NCBI RefSeq assembly: GCF_003573695.1
Contig: NC_039362.1
Location: forward strand, 3,570,929 to 3,634,928
Direction: 5' to 3'
DNA from: Papaver somniferum
Taxonomy: Eukaryota > Streptophyta > Magnoliopsida > Ranunculales > Papaveraceae
Length of the DNA stretch: 64,000 bases
A program made the translations under genes and the position numbers. The notes beneath the pieces are model-generated. The model was not told where the DNA came from. It saw nothing but the letters and a program-made list of their open reading frames with translations, and did not search any database. Position 1 is the first letter of the stretch; each line of letters starts with the position of its first letter. This document shows positions 1-10,931 of this stretch, piece after piece.

Positions 1-562
1 GTGTAAAATTTTCTTTTTTTTTTTCTTCTCCTCTGAATTCTTTTTACCTTGTTTAGTATTCTCTGGCATGAGTTTTCTTTATCTTCACCAGGAATGGTTT
101 TATATGCTTTAAATGCAAATCCAGAGTCCACAACTTGAAGAGCAGTAAAATTTGCTGAAACCTGGTAAGCTACATTTGGGTTGACAAGATCCCACTATAC
201 GCAGCTGTCTAAGTTCTCACACCAGTCACATGACGGGGGAAAATGGGTTCAAAAAAATTAGTTCAAGCTGTTAGCATGCCTTGCACCAAACAGTAGAGTC
301 CAAAGGCTCTCAGATGAATTTAAAGTGCTAGGCGAGCAGCAAACCAGCAAGGCTGTTCGACAGTTCCCAACCGAGTCCATAACTAACAAGGAATATATCT
401 CATTATAATATAAGTGGCACGAAATAATGTTAGCCAAATAAGGTTACAAAAAAATAGTTTCCCTGGCATGGCATTTCCATGTACATTACACTGGAGGATC
501 AAACATCAATAACTGGCCTATCTATGACACTTTGCATGACGAAACATTCATTCACTGTGTGG
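1..562. other. 3' flank of the methylesterase gene; no gene seen
   Basis: This stretch lies downstream of the minus-strand methylesterase stop codon. It has no convincing open frame and no recognisable repeat. Part of it is probably the 3' untranslated region, but I see no clear polyadenylation signal. Confidence 0.4.
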
Positions 563-3296
563 TTATCCAATTACGGAATCACCACACTTTTCTGTTGCAG
601 GGAAGCTTGAAATTCCCACCAAGTGCTTGTGTAAAGACTGAGGCTTCGAAAAGAAAGGCGAGTGATCGGAGCCTTTTATCCTAAAAACCCTTTCCGGAGG
701 GTTTGAAGTTATCATGTTTTGTTGTACAGATAAAGGTATTGCATCATCTTCTGTCGTTTCTATATAAAACCTACGCACAGCGCCGTAATTTTTCTCAGAA
801 AGAGAGAGCTTCTCAAGAACTGGTGCAAAGGGGATTGGCCTCATCGACACTGAAGCCAATGCAACATCCTGGTGATAAAGAATCAAATAAAATTTATTAA
901 ATGAAGTAACTAAAAATGCTACTCTGGCATCAAAGCGAGATCTAGCAAAAAACAAGTACAATCCGGAGTTTGACCAGTGAAGTATGCTATAATAAGGTGA
1001 AGCATTTGCAAGGATGGTCTATGTTGCAAAGCAAAATCCACTTAGTACTCAGATACCTCAGCATCTCTGATCCTTTCTTTCATATGAGAAAGAAAGAGCG
1101 CATATCTTATGTGAGGAAAGCATCCTTAAATGAGAAAGGTGTGCAAAGCGTACCTTAGCAGGACTTTGGTTAAATAACAAGTCTTTCAATAACGATTTGT
1201 CAAGATCAATAGCAGTTGGAGGGTGATCATTTCCATTTGCATATAAAAACACCTGTGCTTGCCGCATCAAATCGTTCGAACCTGACTGAAAAATACACCT
1301 AGGTATTAGATAAACCGCTATCCTAACCATAAGGCCAATATGAAACACATGTCAGTATGCTTGCAGCATCTATGACCATTGTAAGCCACATTATTCCAAA
1401 ACAAATCTGGTTCATGTATACAGCGATACCAAACAAAAGATGTGTAACCGAACAGAAAGTGAATGCCAGGGACGAATCCTGCCAAATGCTACTGACAGCA
1501 TAAGGCTGGTGGTGTACACACAAGGGTTACATGGTCAAGCAGGAGCAAAAATCTGACAGTTTGCACACAAACTGCAAGTATCAAGATAAAACTAAATTCT
1601 TTTTGAACCAAAGCATAAGCTCTTTTACTTTAGACAAGGATAAAAGCTACTTTCAGAACAAACTAACTATATATTTGTTTTCACACTCTGCGGGTCATGT
1701 CATGGAGGCAAACCTGTTGATTGAACATGTCGAGAGTGCTTTGCCCATCAGTCAACATTGAGGCAGCAATAAAAATAGCTTTTGCAATTTTGTGTGGAAA
1801 TAACTCCATGGCGTACGATATACATGCACCCCCAAAGTCGTGACCCACCAAAATAACCTGCACAAACAAAAATCCACCACCGCCGTTTATAACACAGCCA
1901 GAAAACTAAAAGCACGACCTGACTCAAACTGAAGAGAAATAGTCTACCAACTTCAAATCATCTGGAAGATCTACAGACAGCTGTTAATCAGTTATATAGA
2001 GGATCTAGAACGAAATTGTCTGCTTCTATTGCCATGGAGGTATATAGAATCACCTGATAAGCTCAAAACTCCAATGCGAGGCTACTAGAAATTCGAAAGA
2101 AATTACATGAAGGCAATGTGGGAACACCTAAAGAAAATGCCATATTCTTGCAGGTAGAACATCTAAATCAAAATTTTATCATCCCAATTGCAACAATGAA
2201 AAGAAAGGCGGAAGGGGACCGTACCTTGTGACCATCTTGGACCACCGATAATAAGACAGCTAGAAAACTAACGGCGTGACTCAAACCGAGGAGAAATAGT
2301 CTACCAACTTTAAATGATTTTCTAAATATAACTAAGTCCCTGAAAACATGAACTCTGGAAGATCTACAGTAATCAGTTTTACAGGTTCTAGAACGAAACT
2401 GTCTACTTCTATTGCCATGGAGGTATACAAAATCTCCTGATAAGCTCAAAATTCAAATGCGAACCTACTAAAAATTACATGAAGGCAATATGGGAACACC
2501 TAAAGACAATGCCATATTCTCACAGGTAGAACGCCTAAACCAAAATTTTATTTCCCAATTGCAACAATGACAAAGAAAAGAAAAAGGCGAAAGGGTAGTG
2601 TACCTTGTGACCATCTTGGAGGTTTTGAAGAAGAAGTACTAATGGGCTAACATACTGAGCAAGAGATTTAATAGTGTTTGTGTCACATGAATGAATCCCA
2701 GAACCAGTTAAGTCAATTGCATCAACTTTGAATCCAGCTTCTTCCAATAATGACATGGTTTTATACCAACACCAAGCACCATAACCACCTCCATGAACAA
2801 GTACAAAATGTGATGTCTCCAATTCATCAATTTTCAGTTCCTGTGTGTGAGAGTCCCAATCAAATTACTCATTCAAAAACTAAAAACAAACAAAAGGGGG
2901 CAAAAATGACTGTGAAAATAGACAACAGAATACCTGATTAAGAAGCTGATGGGGTTGAAGAATAGTATCAGAAACTGATCTAGCCCTAGAACTTGAACTC
3001 CTTGGTAAAGCCTGTTGTTTCTTTGAATTATTGCCACTGGTGTATCTTAACGAAGTAGACCGATCAAATGCACCCCCATTCTGTAATTGTTGTTGTTGGA
3101 ATAAAATAGCAGCAGCAATTGCATCTTCTTGATTAAGTAGAGAATCATCTTTTTTAGAAAATCGATTTCTACTCCATCTAGAAGATTGATTATTATTATT
3201 ATTATCTTTACAAGAAGAAGAACGTTTTGGAAACAGCTTCTTTTTTACTTGTTTCGATTGAGAAGAAGAAGATGAACAAGACATGAAATTCCCCAT
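563..3296 (-). CDS. MES11: Chloroplast-type methylesterase of the MES11-15 group (alpha/beta hydrolase), 5 exons, 393 aa
   Basis: I rebuilt five minus-strand exons, 3296-2934, 2840-2604, 1857-1714, 1285-1154 and 868-563. All junctions are GT-AG in phase 0, giving 393 codons plus stop. The ATG at 3296 was preferred to the upstream in-frame ATG at 3329 because it gives the MGNF-type start I remember for this group. Residues 1-120 are rich in Ser, Arg and Gln, as expected of a plastid transit region. The hydrolase fold follows, with the oxyanion motif VLVHGGGYGAWCWYK. The nucleophile elbow reads GHDFGGA, so Asp replaces the usual Ser. The acidic residue (TEDDAIP) and the His (GSDHSPFF) are present. 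Typical family members hydrolyse methyl esters of plant hormones such as salicylate, jasmonate or auxin; with no catalytic Ser that activity is doubtful. Intron 2 holds a tandem duplication. TATAAATA at 3590-3597 is a weak core-promoter candidate, on the opposite strand. Confidence 0.93.
1878..2622. repeat. Tandem duplication in methylesterase intron 2, including the end of exon 2
   Basis: Two diverged copies of about 360-380 bp sit head to tail (about 1878-2240 and 2241-2622). Both end in the same block, TACCTTGTGACCATCTTGG, which on the minus strand is the last codons of exon 2 (DGHK) and its GT donor. Other shared blocks include TTCTATTGCCATGGAGGTAT and AATTGCAACAATGA. The inner copy therefore carries a decoy 5' splice site at about 2222-2238. 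Confidence 0.8.
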
Positions 3297-3768
3297 TGTC
3301 GATTCCACATGAACCACCACCACCACCAATTTTCCTAGTTCTTCTGTTGCAGCAAAATGGAGTTATAAAAAAGTAGAGTGGCTTCAAATGGACTTGTTTG
3401 AAGATATACGCTGACGGTGGGGCGGACTAAATTATGTATGATTGCAGTCACGGAGTAGTAATTTTTTAATTTCAAGAGTGGAGGTGGAGTGGTGGTGGAG
3501 GAATAGGAGTAGTGGTGGTTGCGGCGTAAGTGGGATGTGGGGGCGAAAAGTGTGCATGAATTTCGGCTGTGGATGAGGATGGGGATGATATAAATAGCAT
3601 TTGACAATAAATGAGACTGAATGTTTTTCTCTTGAAGTCAAACCTAGACAGCGCCGCTTCCCAGGTAGATACCTACAGTAAAACTTCGATAAATTAATTC
3701 GCGATAAATTAATAATTTCGTTAAAATAATATTTTTTGTCTGTCTTGACTTGGCCAATGTATTAAATT

Positions 3769-4453
3769 TAAGGTAGAACATGGCTTCGGCCGGAACCGAA
3801 CCGAACCAAACCGATTAGGAAGAAACCGAACCAAACCATTTACTAATGGATTGGTTATGGTTAAACAAAATAAAAAACCGACATTACTGGTTCGGTTTTG
3901 GTTTGACCTGAAAACCGAACCAAAAACCAATGAAAAACCGATAAGTATAGGTCGTTGATTAAAATCATATAGATTTAATCAACCCCGTCCATCTCACTCT
4001 TTGTAAACCTACCCTTACTCCATACGAGTTCATTTTTCTCTTCATCTTTTCTTCGTCTCCAGTCGCCATTCGCCAGAATCTTCAGCTGAGTTATGAATTT
4101 GGAGCATGTAGGACTTGGAGTTTATGTATTTTGAATCTTTAATGTTTATTTTTTGAACTATGCTTATAAACTTGAGTTATGAACTACGCTTGTGTGTTAA
4201 TTACATTCTGTAGGTAGGTTAAAAAAATTCAACTGTTATTTTTTAAAAAGATTTGAACTATCAATTTCTGAAAACTGACACACAGTGGGTTTTCCATTAA
4301 TCCAATGGAACAAACCGAAACCGGCTAAAACCATTTAGAAACCGAAGCAATGGTTAATGGATTGGTTTGGTTTAGATTTTTAGAAACCAATAGTACTGGT
4401 TTCGGTTTTGGCTTGGCTGGAAACCGAACCAAAACCAACCATGAACAACCCTA
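3769..4453. mobile_element. Non-autonomous hAT element with 8-bp target duplication
   Basis: ATTAAATT is repeated exactly at 3761-3768 and 4454-4461. The ends are imperfect inverted repeats, TAAGGTAGAACATGG against TAGGGTTGTTCATGG. Dense subterminal motifs (AACCGAACC, AAACCGAACC) lie on both sides in inverted orientation, typical of Ac-type hAT transposase binding regions. There is no transposase ORF. Confidence 0.8.
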
Positions 4454-4642
4454 ATTAAATTAATTACCTCTCTAAATTTATAAGATAATGAAAATTTTAA
4501 GTATCCAATAGGGCCCAACTAAAATATAAATTAATAATCATTATAATAACATTACATTACCGGTGAGTTAATAAAATAAGATTCCAAAGCTGTTTGTTTC
4601 TTGTTCACATTTATGCAACACTGGACTTCATCTCTGATTTTT

Positions 4643-4996
4643 TTATAGTCCCTTGAGGAGTTTAGGAGTGCCTTTTTCAAATTGTAGGGAGAAATCTTTT
4701 AGCTTTACTATTGATAAGATTGATTCTCTACGAGAAACTGGATTCACTTGAGATGTATTCCGATGCACGCTTAATTGTATTTGATATCGTTCCTTGACAC
4801 ACTTGTATGTTTTTTCAAGAAGCCATTTTTGTGTTTCTTTTTGAGTCACATTTGGATTGGAATGACTATACTCACACAATGCTTTTCGAATCTCGTTTGT
4901 CATCGTGGATATTTTTTGACACCTTTGAGATGAGAAGTATGAGCTATTGTTACATTCTTCTTTTGTGTTGTTGTTTTTTGTTTCTTTTAACATCAA
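4643..4996 (-). pseudogene. Pogo-like transposase fragment (CENP-B N-terminal helix-turn-helix)
   Basis: The 117-residue frame contains TNEIRKALCEYSHSNPNVTQ followed by KETQKWLLEK. This resembles the Psq/CENP-B N-terminal helix-turn-helix of Tigger/pogo/Lemi1 transposases (arginine/lysine, then the NPN-TQ turn, then the W-L helix). No DDE catalytic domain follows, so it is a truncated remnant. It lies in the pogo-type element whose ends are at 3676 and 9666, which supports the call. Confidence 0.7.
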
Positions 4997-5497
4997 AGGA
5001 TATATAAATTTATGTACATAATATGCAATATACTATACTATATTATATTATATTATGCCAAAAATTTATTACTTCATCAATTTGAATTGAAAATACTATC
5101 TCCAGATATTTGTTATTATGGGAAACCATTAAGTTTAACTTAAATATTTTGAGCTTTTCACAAAAATAGGCCCGTTTTTTTTGGTGCTTTTCATTTCTAG
5201 GCCACTTTTTTTATTTATTGCTAGACTAGGCAAGTTTTGACCAAAAATGATGGATGGAAAGTTAGCACCGTTAGGTGCACTTAAAAAGACCTAAAAGTCC
5301 TTTGAATCGGTTATTTCGACCCAACCAGCTAGTATGACTCTTTATACGTCATCACCCAGTGCGTACGTGGCACTGCTTACGTGGCAAGGCCCACGTGACA
5401 CTGCTTACGTGGCACTCTTATCTTCTTCTCCATAAATCATAAATGAACGTCTCCACAACCACATACTTCTGCTTCTCTTCATTTTCAGATCTGAAAA

Positions 5498-6052
5498 ATG
5501 GGTGGTGGTATGAATGATAAAGCAAGTTCTTCAACTAGTATGCTAGTGTGTTTAATGTGTGAAATGGAAGAAGATCATGAAACAAAAGCATGTCCATGGG
5601 TTTATTCAAGGTGCAAACATGTACCTTGTAATGGAGTAAGAGCTTTGTTGAGGTCTAAAACAGATGTAAGTAATGGAAAGTTGTTCTTGAAATGCTTGAA
5701 TCCTACCTGCAACTACTTTGAGTGGTTTTCTCAAGCTTCTACCCATTCTTCAGCACTTCCAATCAAGCTTCCATCAGGTCATGGTTGTATTGCCTGTGGA
5801 GAAGACAACCACAATGTTACAAGTTGTCCACTGAAGGTTCAAAAATGCTTTAAAGAGAACTGCAACTCTCAATTAGAACTGGAGATATGCAAAAATCAAC
5901 ATAATTTCAACATAGCTTACCTTGTGTGCAAGAAGAAATCCTGTGATGCATTCAGATGGGCTTCAGATGCTCTTGTCATTGAAATCAAAGACACAATGAA
6001 GGGTAAAGTGTATGAAATATGCAAGGAATTTAAGAAAAATCTGAAAATGTAG
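5498..6052 (+). CDS. GRF-type zinc-finger protein carried by the Mutator-like element, 184 aa
   Basis: This is a single-exon intact ORF. After a short Ser-rich start, residues about 18-75 hold CLMCEMEEDHETKACPW and then a GRF-like finger: CKHVPCNGVRALLRSKT, a 20-residue spacer, and KCLNPTCNYFEWF. A second cysteine-rich segment (CIACGEDNHNVTSC, about residues 106-119) looks like a zinc knuckle and is followed by another Cys/His cluster ending near C-DAFRWA. GRF fingers generally bind single-stranded nucleic acid; the role here is unknown. An AATAAA follows the stop (about 6069). The position, opposite the transposase gene and converging on it, recalls mudrB beside mudrA in maize MuDR, but I see no sequence similarity to mudrB. 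It could be a captured host gene or an element-encoded accessory factor. Confidence 0.7.
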   Translation: MGGGMNDKASSSTSMLVCLMCEMEEDHETKACPWVYSRCKHVPCNGVRALLRSKTDVSNGKLFLKCLNPTCNYFEWFSQASTHSSALPIKLPSGHGCIACGEDNHNVTSCPLKVQKCFKENCNSQLELEICKNQHNFNIAYLVCKKKSCDAFRWASDALVIEIKDTMKGKVYEICKEFKKNLKM

Positions 6053-6219
6053 CCTGCAACAATTTTATAATAAAATTTATCCCATTTCAAAACTTGCATT
6101 GTCTTACAAAAGCATCCATTCATCCATTCACAAAAGATAACAAAATTGAAACATAAATAGTATCAACCATATTGTTCAGATCCAGTCACAGAACAAAAAC
6201 AAAAGAGACAACCAACCCA

Positions 6220-8984
6220 TCAGACTTTCATGTACTTCTTTGGTTTCTTCTTTCCCTTTGGATCTGCAACTGTGAAGGTGACTTTGTTGTTGACATATCC
6301 AACATATTGATTAGTCTGATTGAAAGCAGGTTGAGAAGAATCCTTTCTCTTTCTCCCTTTTGCAGCACCTTGTTTAGAAGATTCTGAATTGTTTTGGTTC
6401 TTCATTCCATCCTTAGCAGTAGTAGATGCACCTGCAGAAGCACTAACAACCGGTTTCTTTCTATTGTAATTCCTTTTTGGTGGTTCAGGGACATGAGTAG
6501 ATGATGTTGAGCCATCAACACAGGTTCTAGGTTTTTCTCCCTTTGGATTCTTTCCAACCTCTCCACCAGCACAAGTTATTGCATAGTGACCATAAACTCC
6601 ACACTTCTTACACTTTCTCATTTTCTTCACACTTCCAGCTTCATCATAAGAAGGAATCCTCTTCTTTCTTGGCCTTCCAGTTTTTCTTATGATAACAGGA
6701 GGATTAATGAACTCATGATGAATGCACTTCACCCTAATCTTGTAGTTGTTTGAATCTTTAAACTTGAACTGATGTCTATGCTTCACACAGTAGGCCCTCA
6801 AATGCTTCTTGAAAGCATTCTTGCTGACAAACTTGCTTCCCTTCACTAGGATGTAAGGATCCACTTGTTCAAAAGTAATTCCCTCAGGGAACATCTCCTC
6901 ATCTTTCTCATCCTTGCTGATACAAATTCAAGCCCATCATTCTTGTTGCTTTCTGATACTATAAGTTCAAGCCCATCATTCTTGTTGGTTTCTGATACAA
7001 ATTCCCAAAAACAAATGACTCAGTTAGAGCCCTTCAAACAAGGGGAAAATGTGCATAACAAGTTATGCAGATGCATAACAAGTTATGCAGTACAAAAAAA
7101 AGTGCATAATTAGTTATGCAGATGCATCAAAGGTTATGCTTATCATAAATCACTGCAGATGCAAAAAAAATATGCATAACTAGTTATGCAGTACAAAAAA
7201 ATGTGCATAACAAGTTATGCAATACAAAAAAAATGTAGTTTTCACTTCAAACAAACATAACAAACAAACAAACAAAAATGTAGTTTACCTTCTTCTTCTC
7301 TGTCAGAGACCAAGTCCCCATAATTGTCCTCTACAAAACCACAGAGATAAGGGCATTAGTACTAAATAAATTAAAGGATTATACAATCAAACACATCAAA
7401 GTTTAAAAAGAGACAGAAGCAATCACATACCTTCCTTGTCATTCTCAACCTCCACCTCCCCAAAGTTTGGATCACCAGCATCACTATCAATATTATCATC
7501 ATCACTTGCAGCATCATTATCAACATTATCACCATCACTTCTCTCACTTGCAGTACCATCTGAAAGCTACCCATTCTCAACTTTTTGTAGAAACTTATTG
7601 TAACTCTTGATATCTTTCTCTTCACTGTCATTGTCATTCATCTTCAGGACATCCTCATCATCAGGGTTACATTCATCTTCTTCTACATTTTTCAAGTGCA
7701 TGACATACTCATCACTTTTCTTGTACTCTTGGGAAACTGCAAACAAATATTCCACCACTTCTGCCTATGTTGTAGCTTCAACCCAAAAGTCATGATTGAA
7801 ATAATCATCTAATCTAGGTATCTCATTACCTTGTTCAGCTCCACTAGCCTCCAAAACAGGATTACTCTCAGCTACACTTGCTTGTGTTTGTTGAGTAAAC
7901 TGTGGAATATAAACATCTCCATCATCATTCTCAGCTACAGTTGCTTGTGTTTGTTGAGCGAACTGTGGAACTGATGCACCTCCATCATCAACATATTCAT
8001 CAGAAAAATCTTCTTCACTACCAGCTAAATCAACAAACACTTTAGTAGGATTCTTCTTCTTCATCCTTGGTATTCTTTGACTTCTTCTAACTGATTTGCC
8101 ATGCCATCTCTTAGGTGATGAACCACTAGTAAAAACTGGTTTAGGTGGAGTCTTAGAGTCTGGCTTCTTTGGAGTCACATTCTTTTTGGGTGTCATTTGT
8201 GGTGGAGGAGGCTGTGAATCTGCAGTAACCTGAGATACATCTATCTCACCATTCTCATCTAGTGGCATCACTTGCAAATACAATGTAATCCAACCATGTT
8301 CATCTTCAATTTCATTTTCCCAGAAAAACCAAAATTCTACATCATTAATGATGTTTGATGGTAGGCATGGATCAACAAACCATAGAAGGTCCAATGTCTC
8401 CCTACTGGTTAATCTCAACATAGGACTAATCCTAGACTTTAACTGATTTATACCCATATCTTCTCTGGACAAACCCTTAAACTCAAAACACATAGCAGTG
8501 TTGATTAGATCCTTCACCTTAATATTTCTGGTTGGAAATATGTCCTGTTGAACCTCTTTAACCACTTTAACCACTTGCTTTCTACAATTAAGAACAACAA
8601 AATATATATCAGACAAATTTATGGAAAACCCATCTCAGACAAATTCTAGAACCAGAAAAACCCTAGAAATCAATTATCACACAAACCATAAAAAACCCTA
8701 GAAATCAATTTCAGTTAATCATTATCAGCAGAACCCAATTTTGAAATTAAGAAACCCTAGAAATTTATCAGTAGAACTTCATTATCAGCAGAACAAATTC
8801 GAACTTCATAAAAATTCTATAAACATAGAAAACCCTAGAAATTCGACAAACCCAAATAAATCAACCTTACAAACAAAACCCATAATAAGTTCATCACTGA
8901 AACGTTAAAATCAACCGAGAAACCTCAAAAAACATATTAGTGTTTATGTTACCTCTCTGTAGAACGCTTCTTCCTTCTCGTCAT
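6220..8984 (-). pseudogene. MURA-like transposase gene lacking the catalytic core, with two in-frame TAG codons
   Basis: Inferred exons are 8984-8953 (starting MTRRKKRSTE), 8581-7431, 7330-7289 and about 6991-6220. The N-terminal part contains an uncharacterised region seen in Mutator-like proteins and a long acidic tail. In-frame TAG codons lie at 7765-7767 and about 7567-7569. The last exon holds the plant MuDR DNA-binding domain (FVSKNAFKKHLRAYC, then HQFKFKDSNNYKIRVKC). It runs straight into the C-terminal tail GRPRKKRIPSYDE and a CCHC knuckle, CKKCGVYGHYAITC. The whole DDE transposase domain and the SWIM finger that normally lie between are missing. The join into the last exon needs a one-base shift, so exon 3/4 splicing is unresolved. 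Expression of only the C-terminal part could yield a DNA-binding protein without catalysis. Confidence 0.75.
7051..7232. repeat. Array of palindromic TGCATAAC/GTTATGCA motifs in the MURA-like gene intron
   Basis: About seven copies of GCATAAC(A/T)AGTTATGCAG-like palindromes alternate with A-rich spacers (AGTACAAAAAAA). They lie between exons 3 and 4 of the MURA-like gene. Each unit can form a short hairpin. The same motif recurs at 45056-45815. Confidence 0.85.
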
Positions 8985-9666
8985 CTTCACCAGCAGGAAA
9001 TCTTCAATTTGTTCTTCGAATCTCAACTAACAAAACACTGTTTCACTGATTTATCTAAAAACCCTCTCTGAAGAACCCTCTCTGAAGAACAAAAGAGAAG
9101 AAGAAACTAAATGAATCGATTTCTCAATCCAAGAATCTTTTGTTATTCCTTACACCTTCCCGCGCTGTCGATAATAACAATGAAGAACTATCTTGGCCGT
9201 TCAATTCATCCTCGATATTTCGTGTTACTTAGATTTGGCTCTCAGATAGCAACACGTGGAGATCTTATCGAGACAGGTGGACATCTAAACGTGTGTGACT
9301 GACACACACGTGTGAAGGACATTTCAGTAATCTCACCACATGTATGAGATCTCCCTATATGATATTTTGGCAAGATATTGATAAGTCAACGCGATAAATT
9401 GACCGAGATGGTTAAAGTGGATGGAATCCGTTTAACTTGCCTAGTTTTGCAAGAAATAAAAAAAGTGGCCTAGAAATGAAAGTGAGGGTCCAGATGAGGC
9501 CTACTTCAGCATATAATACAAATATTTTCTTTTGTTTTATTTTTGAAACTTAAATTTAGAGTGTTTCGATAATTTAATAACTTATTAATTTATCGATAAA
9601 TTAATACTTCGTTAAATTGATAGAATTTGTAAGTCCCAATATTATTAATTTATTGAAGTTTTACTG

Positions 9667-10419
9667 TACCTACGTACACCTGGTGGTTCGGTCGGTGGTC
9701 TAACATTTTTTTTCCTTTCTCTTTTTAGTCCTTCTCTACACACCGAGAAAACAAAACCGGGTAAAAACCGCCTTTCACAATATTTTTCTTTTTTTTTATT
9801 TGTTGGTCCCAGTAGGTCCCGTTCCTCGGGAGACGTGCATGGGTGGGTTTATGTGTGGCGGTTTTCACCTGTTTTTTTTTAACTCGGTCTGTAAAGACTT
9901 TTTGTTCTTTTTTTTCTTTGAAGCATAGCGATCTAACATTGTGGTGGGGAAATGGTGGACAACAATTTTAATAGGGAGGGGAAAGTGGCTGAGGCAATTA
10001 AAAGCAAAGGTTCCTTTTAAACCAGATCTCAAGCCTAAATTTGCTTAAATTTTCTGAGAATTTGGAATCCTAAGTTTATTTTTGTTATTCTGCACCCCTG
10101 AAAATATTTTGCTTCTCTTTAGTAGAGTTTCTGGCTCCGCCCCTGGGAACACATTCCACCTGGTTCAACTTCAAGGTTGTTCAAGGGTTCTCAAATTTCA
10201 CGACATTGTTAATACGAGTAAAGCCAATGGGTTTTTTAATGAACGAGCGGTTAGGGGATACCAGTATCAATTGAAAAACATTTTATGGAAACTGTCAGCA
10301 TAGTTTTTCAATGCCGACAATTGTCATGGTTTATGGTTTTTTAGTGCTCGAAAGAATAATAAAACATTTTTCAATTAACGATGGCATCCCTAATTGCTCG
10401 TTCTTATAAATTCAGTGGA
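9667..10419. other. Intergenic; possible Tip100-type hAT end only
   Basis: No gene is visible. At 10123-10144 the sequence ends in TTTCTGGCTCCGCCCCTG, which in reverse complement reads CAGGGGCGGAGCCAG, a typical Tip100-group hAT terminus. No partner end or target duplication was found, so it is at most a remnant. The short ORF 10082-10303 is not recognisable. Confidence 0.4.
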
Positions 10420-10923
10420 TTTCAAAAACCATTGGATTCCTCCGACTGGGAAACAATTAAAATTAAACATGTATGCTTATTACGATGAATAGACTATTGA
10501 CATTGGTATAGGACTAATCATAAGCGATTTTACAGGGTCATGTAAAGGAGTCCGATGAAAATACTTTAGTGAAGGTCTAGGTGTCGAGCAGGGGGAGTGT
10601 TTGGCCAACAAAGAAATTGTTCTATGGGATAAAGATCTGAAGATCAATGATGTGGTTCTGGAATCAGATAGTATGTTAGCAGCTAAAGCTGTAACTGATG
10701 CTACCACTGTCGTAAATTGGGAAAACCAGGGGACTATTATAGAAATAAAGCACATTATATCTTGGACATATCTCTTTGGGTGTGTAGTTATGCTAACTGA
10801 ACTTCTAATGGTGTGGCTGATTATATCGCCAAAAAAGATAGAAAGGAAACTTTGTTTTTTTTTTGATAATTTTCCTACTGCTATCTTAAATCTTGTTAAG
10901 GAATATTACAATGCTATAAGTTG
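10420..10923 (+). pseudogene. LINE RNase H remnant
   Basis: The reading begins with WIPPTGKQLKLN, the usual lead-in of plant LINE RNase H domains (W-PP-G-LK-N). It continues with LKINDVVLESDSMLAAKAV, the strand carrying a catalytic Asp, and ends SNGVADYIAKKDRK after a frame change. Stops and frameshifts separate the pieces. It is the 3' end of a plus-strand LINE ORF2 lacking everything upstream. Confidence 0.7.
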
Positions 10924-10931
10924 ATTAAGTT

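Larger units (their letters stand above)
5151..9519. mobile_element. Mutator-like element with two convergent genes and a 9-bp target duplication
   Basis: AAATATTTT is present at 5142-5150 and 9520-9528. Long terminal inverted repeats of about 110 bp are clear: TTTCATTTCTAGGCCACTTT near 5195 has its reverse complement near 9450-9480, and ACTAGGCAAGTT is also shared. The outermost 20 bp are more diverged. Inside are a plus-strand GRF zinc-finger ORF (5498-6052) and a minus-strand MURA-like gene (6220-8984), each reading inward from its own terminal repeat and ending 167 bp apart. The element sits inside the pogo-like element. Confidence 0.85.
3676..9666. mobile_element. Pogo/Emigrant-like DNA transposon, enlarged by two nested insertions
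   Basis: The ends are inverted repeats starting CAGTAAAACTTC(G/A)ATAAATTAAT, flanked by TA on both sides (3674-3675 and 9667-9668). This matches the remembered terminal pattern of Emigrant/Lemi1-type pogo elements. A hAT element (3769-4453) and a Mutator-like element (5151-9519) are inserted inside it. Removing them and their duplications leaves about 0.9 kb, so the pogo element is itself internally deleted. Its remaining coding piece (4643-4996, minus) looks like a CENP-B-type DNA-binding domain, which agrees with the ends. Confidence 0.85.

Noticed and set aside
2168..2449. Minus-strand ORF as a separate methylesterase exon
   Set aside because: Only the last few codons match exon 2; the rest is duplicated intron.
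10082..10303. Small plus-strand ORF as a gene
   Set aside because: It overlaps a hAT-type terminus and shows no conserved pattern.
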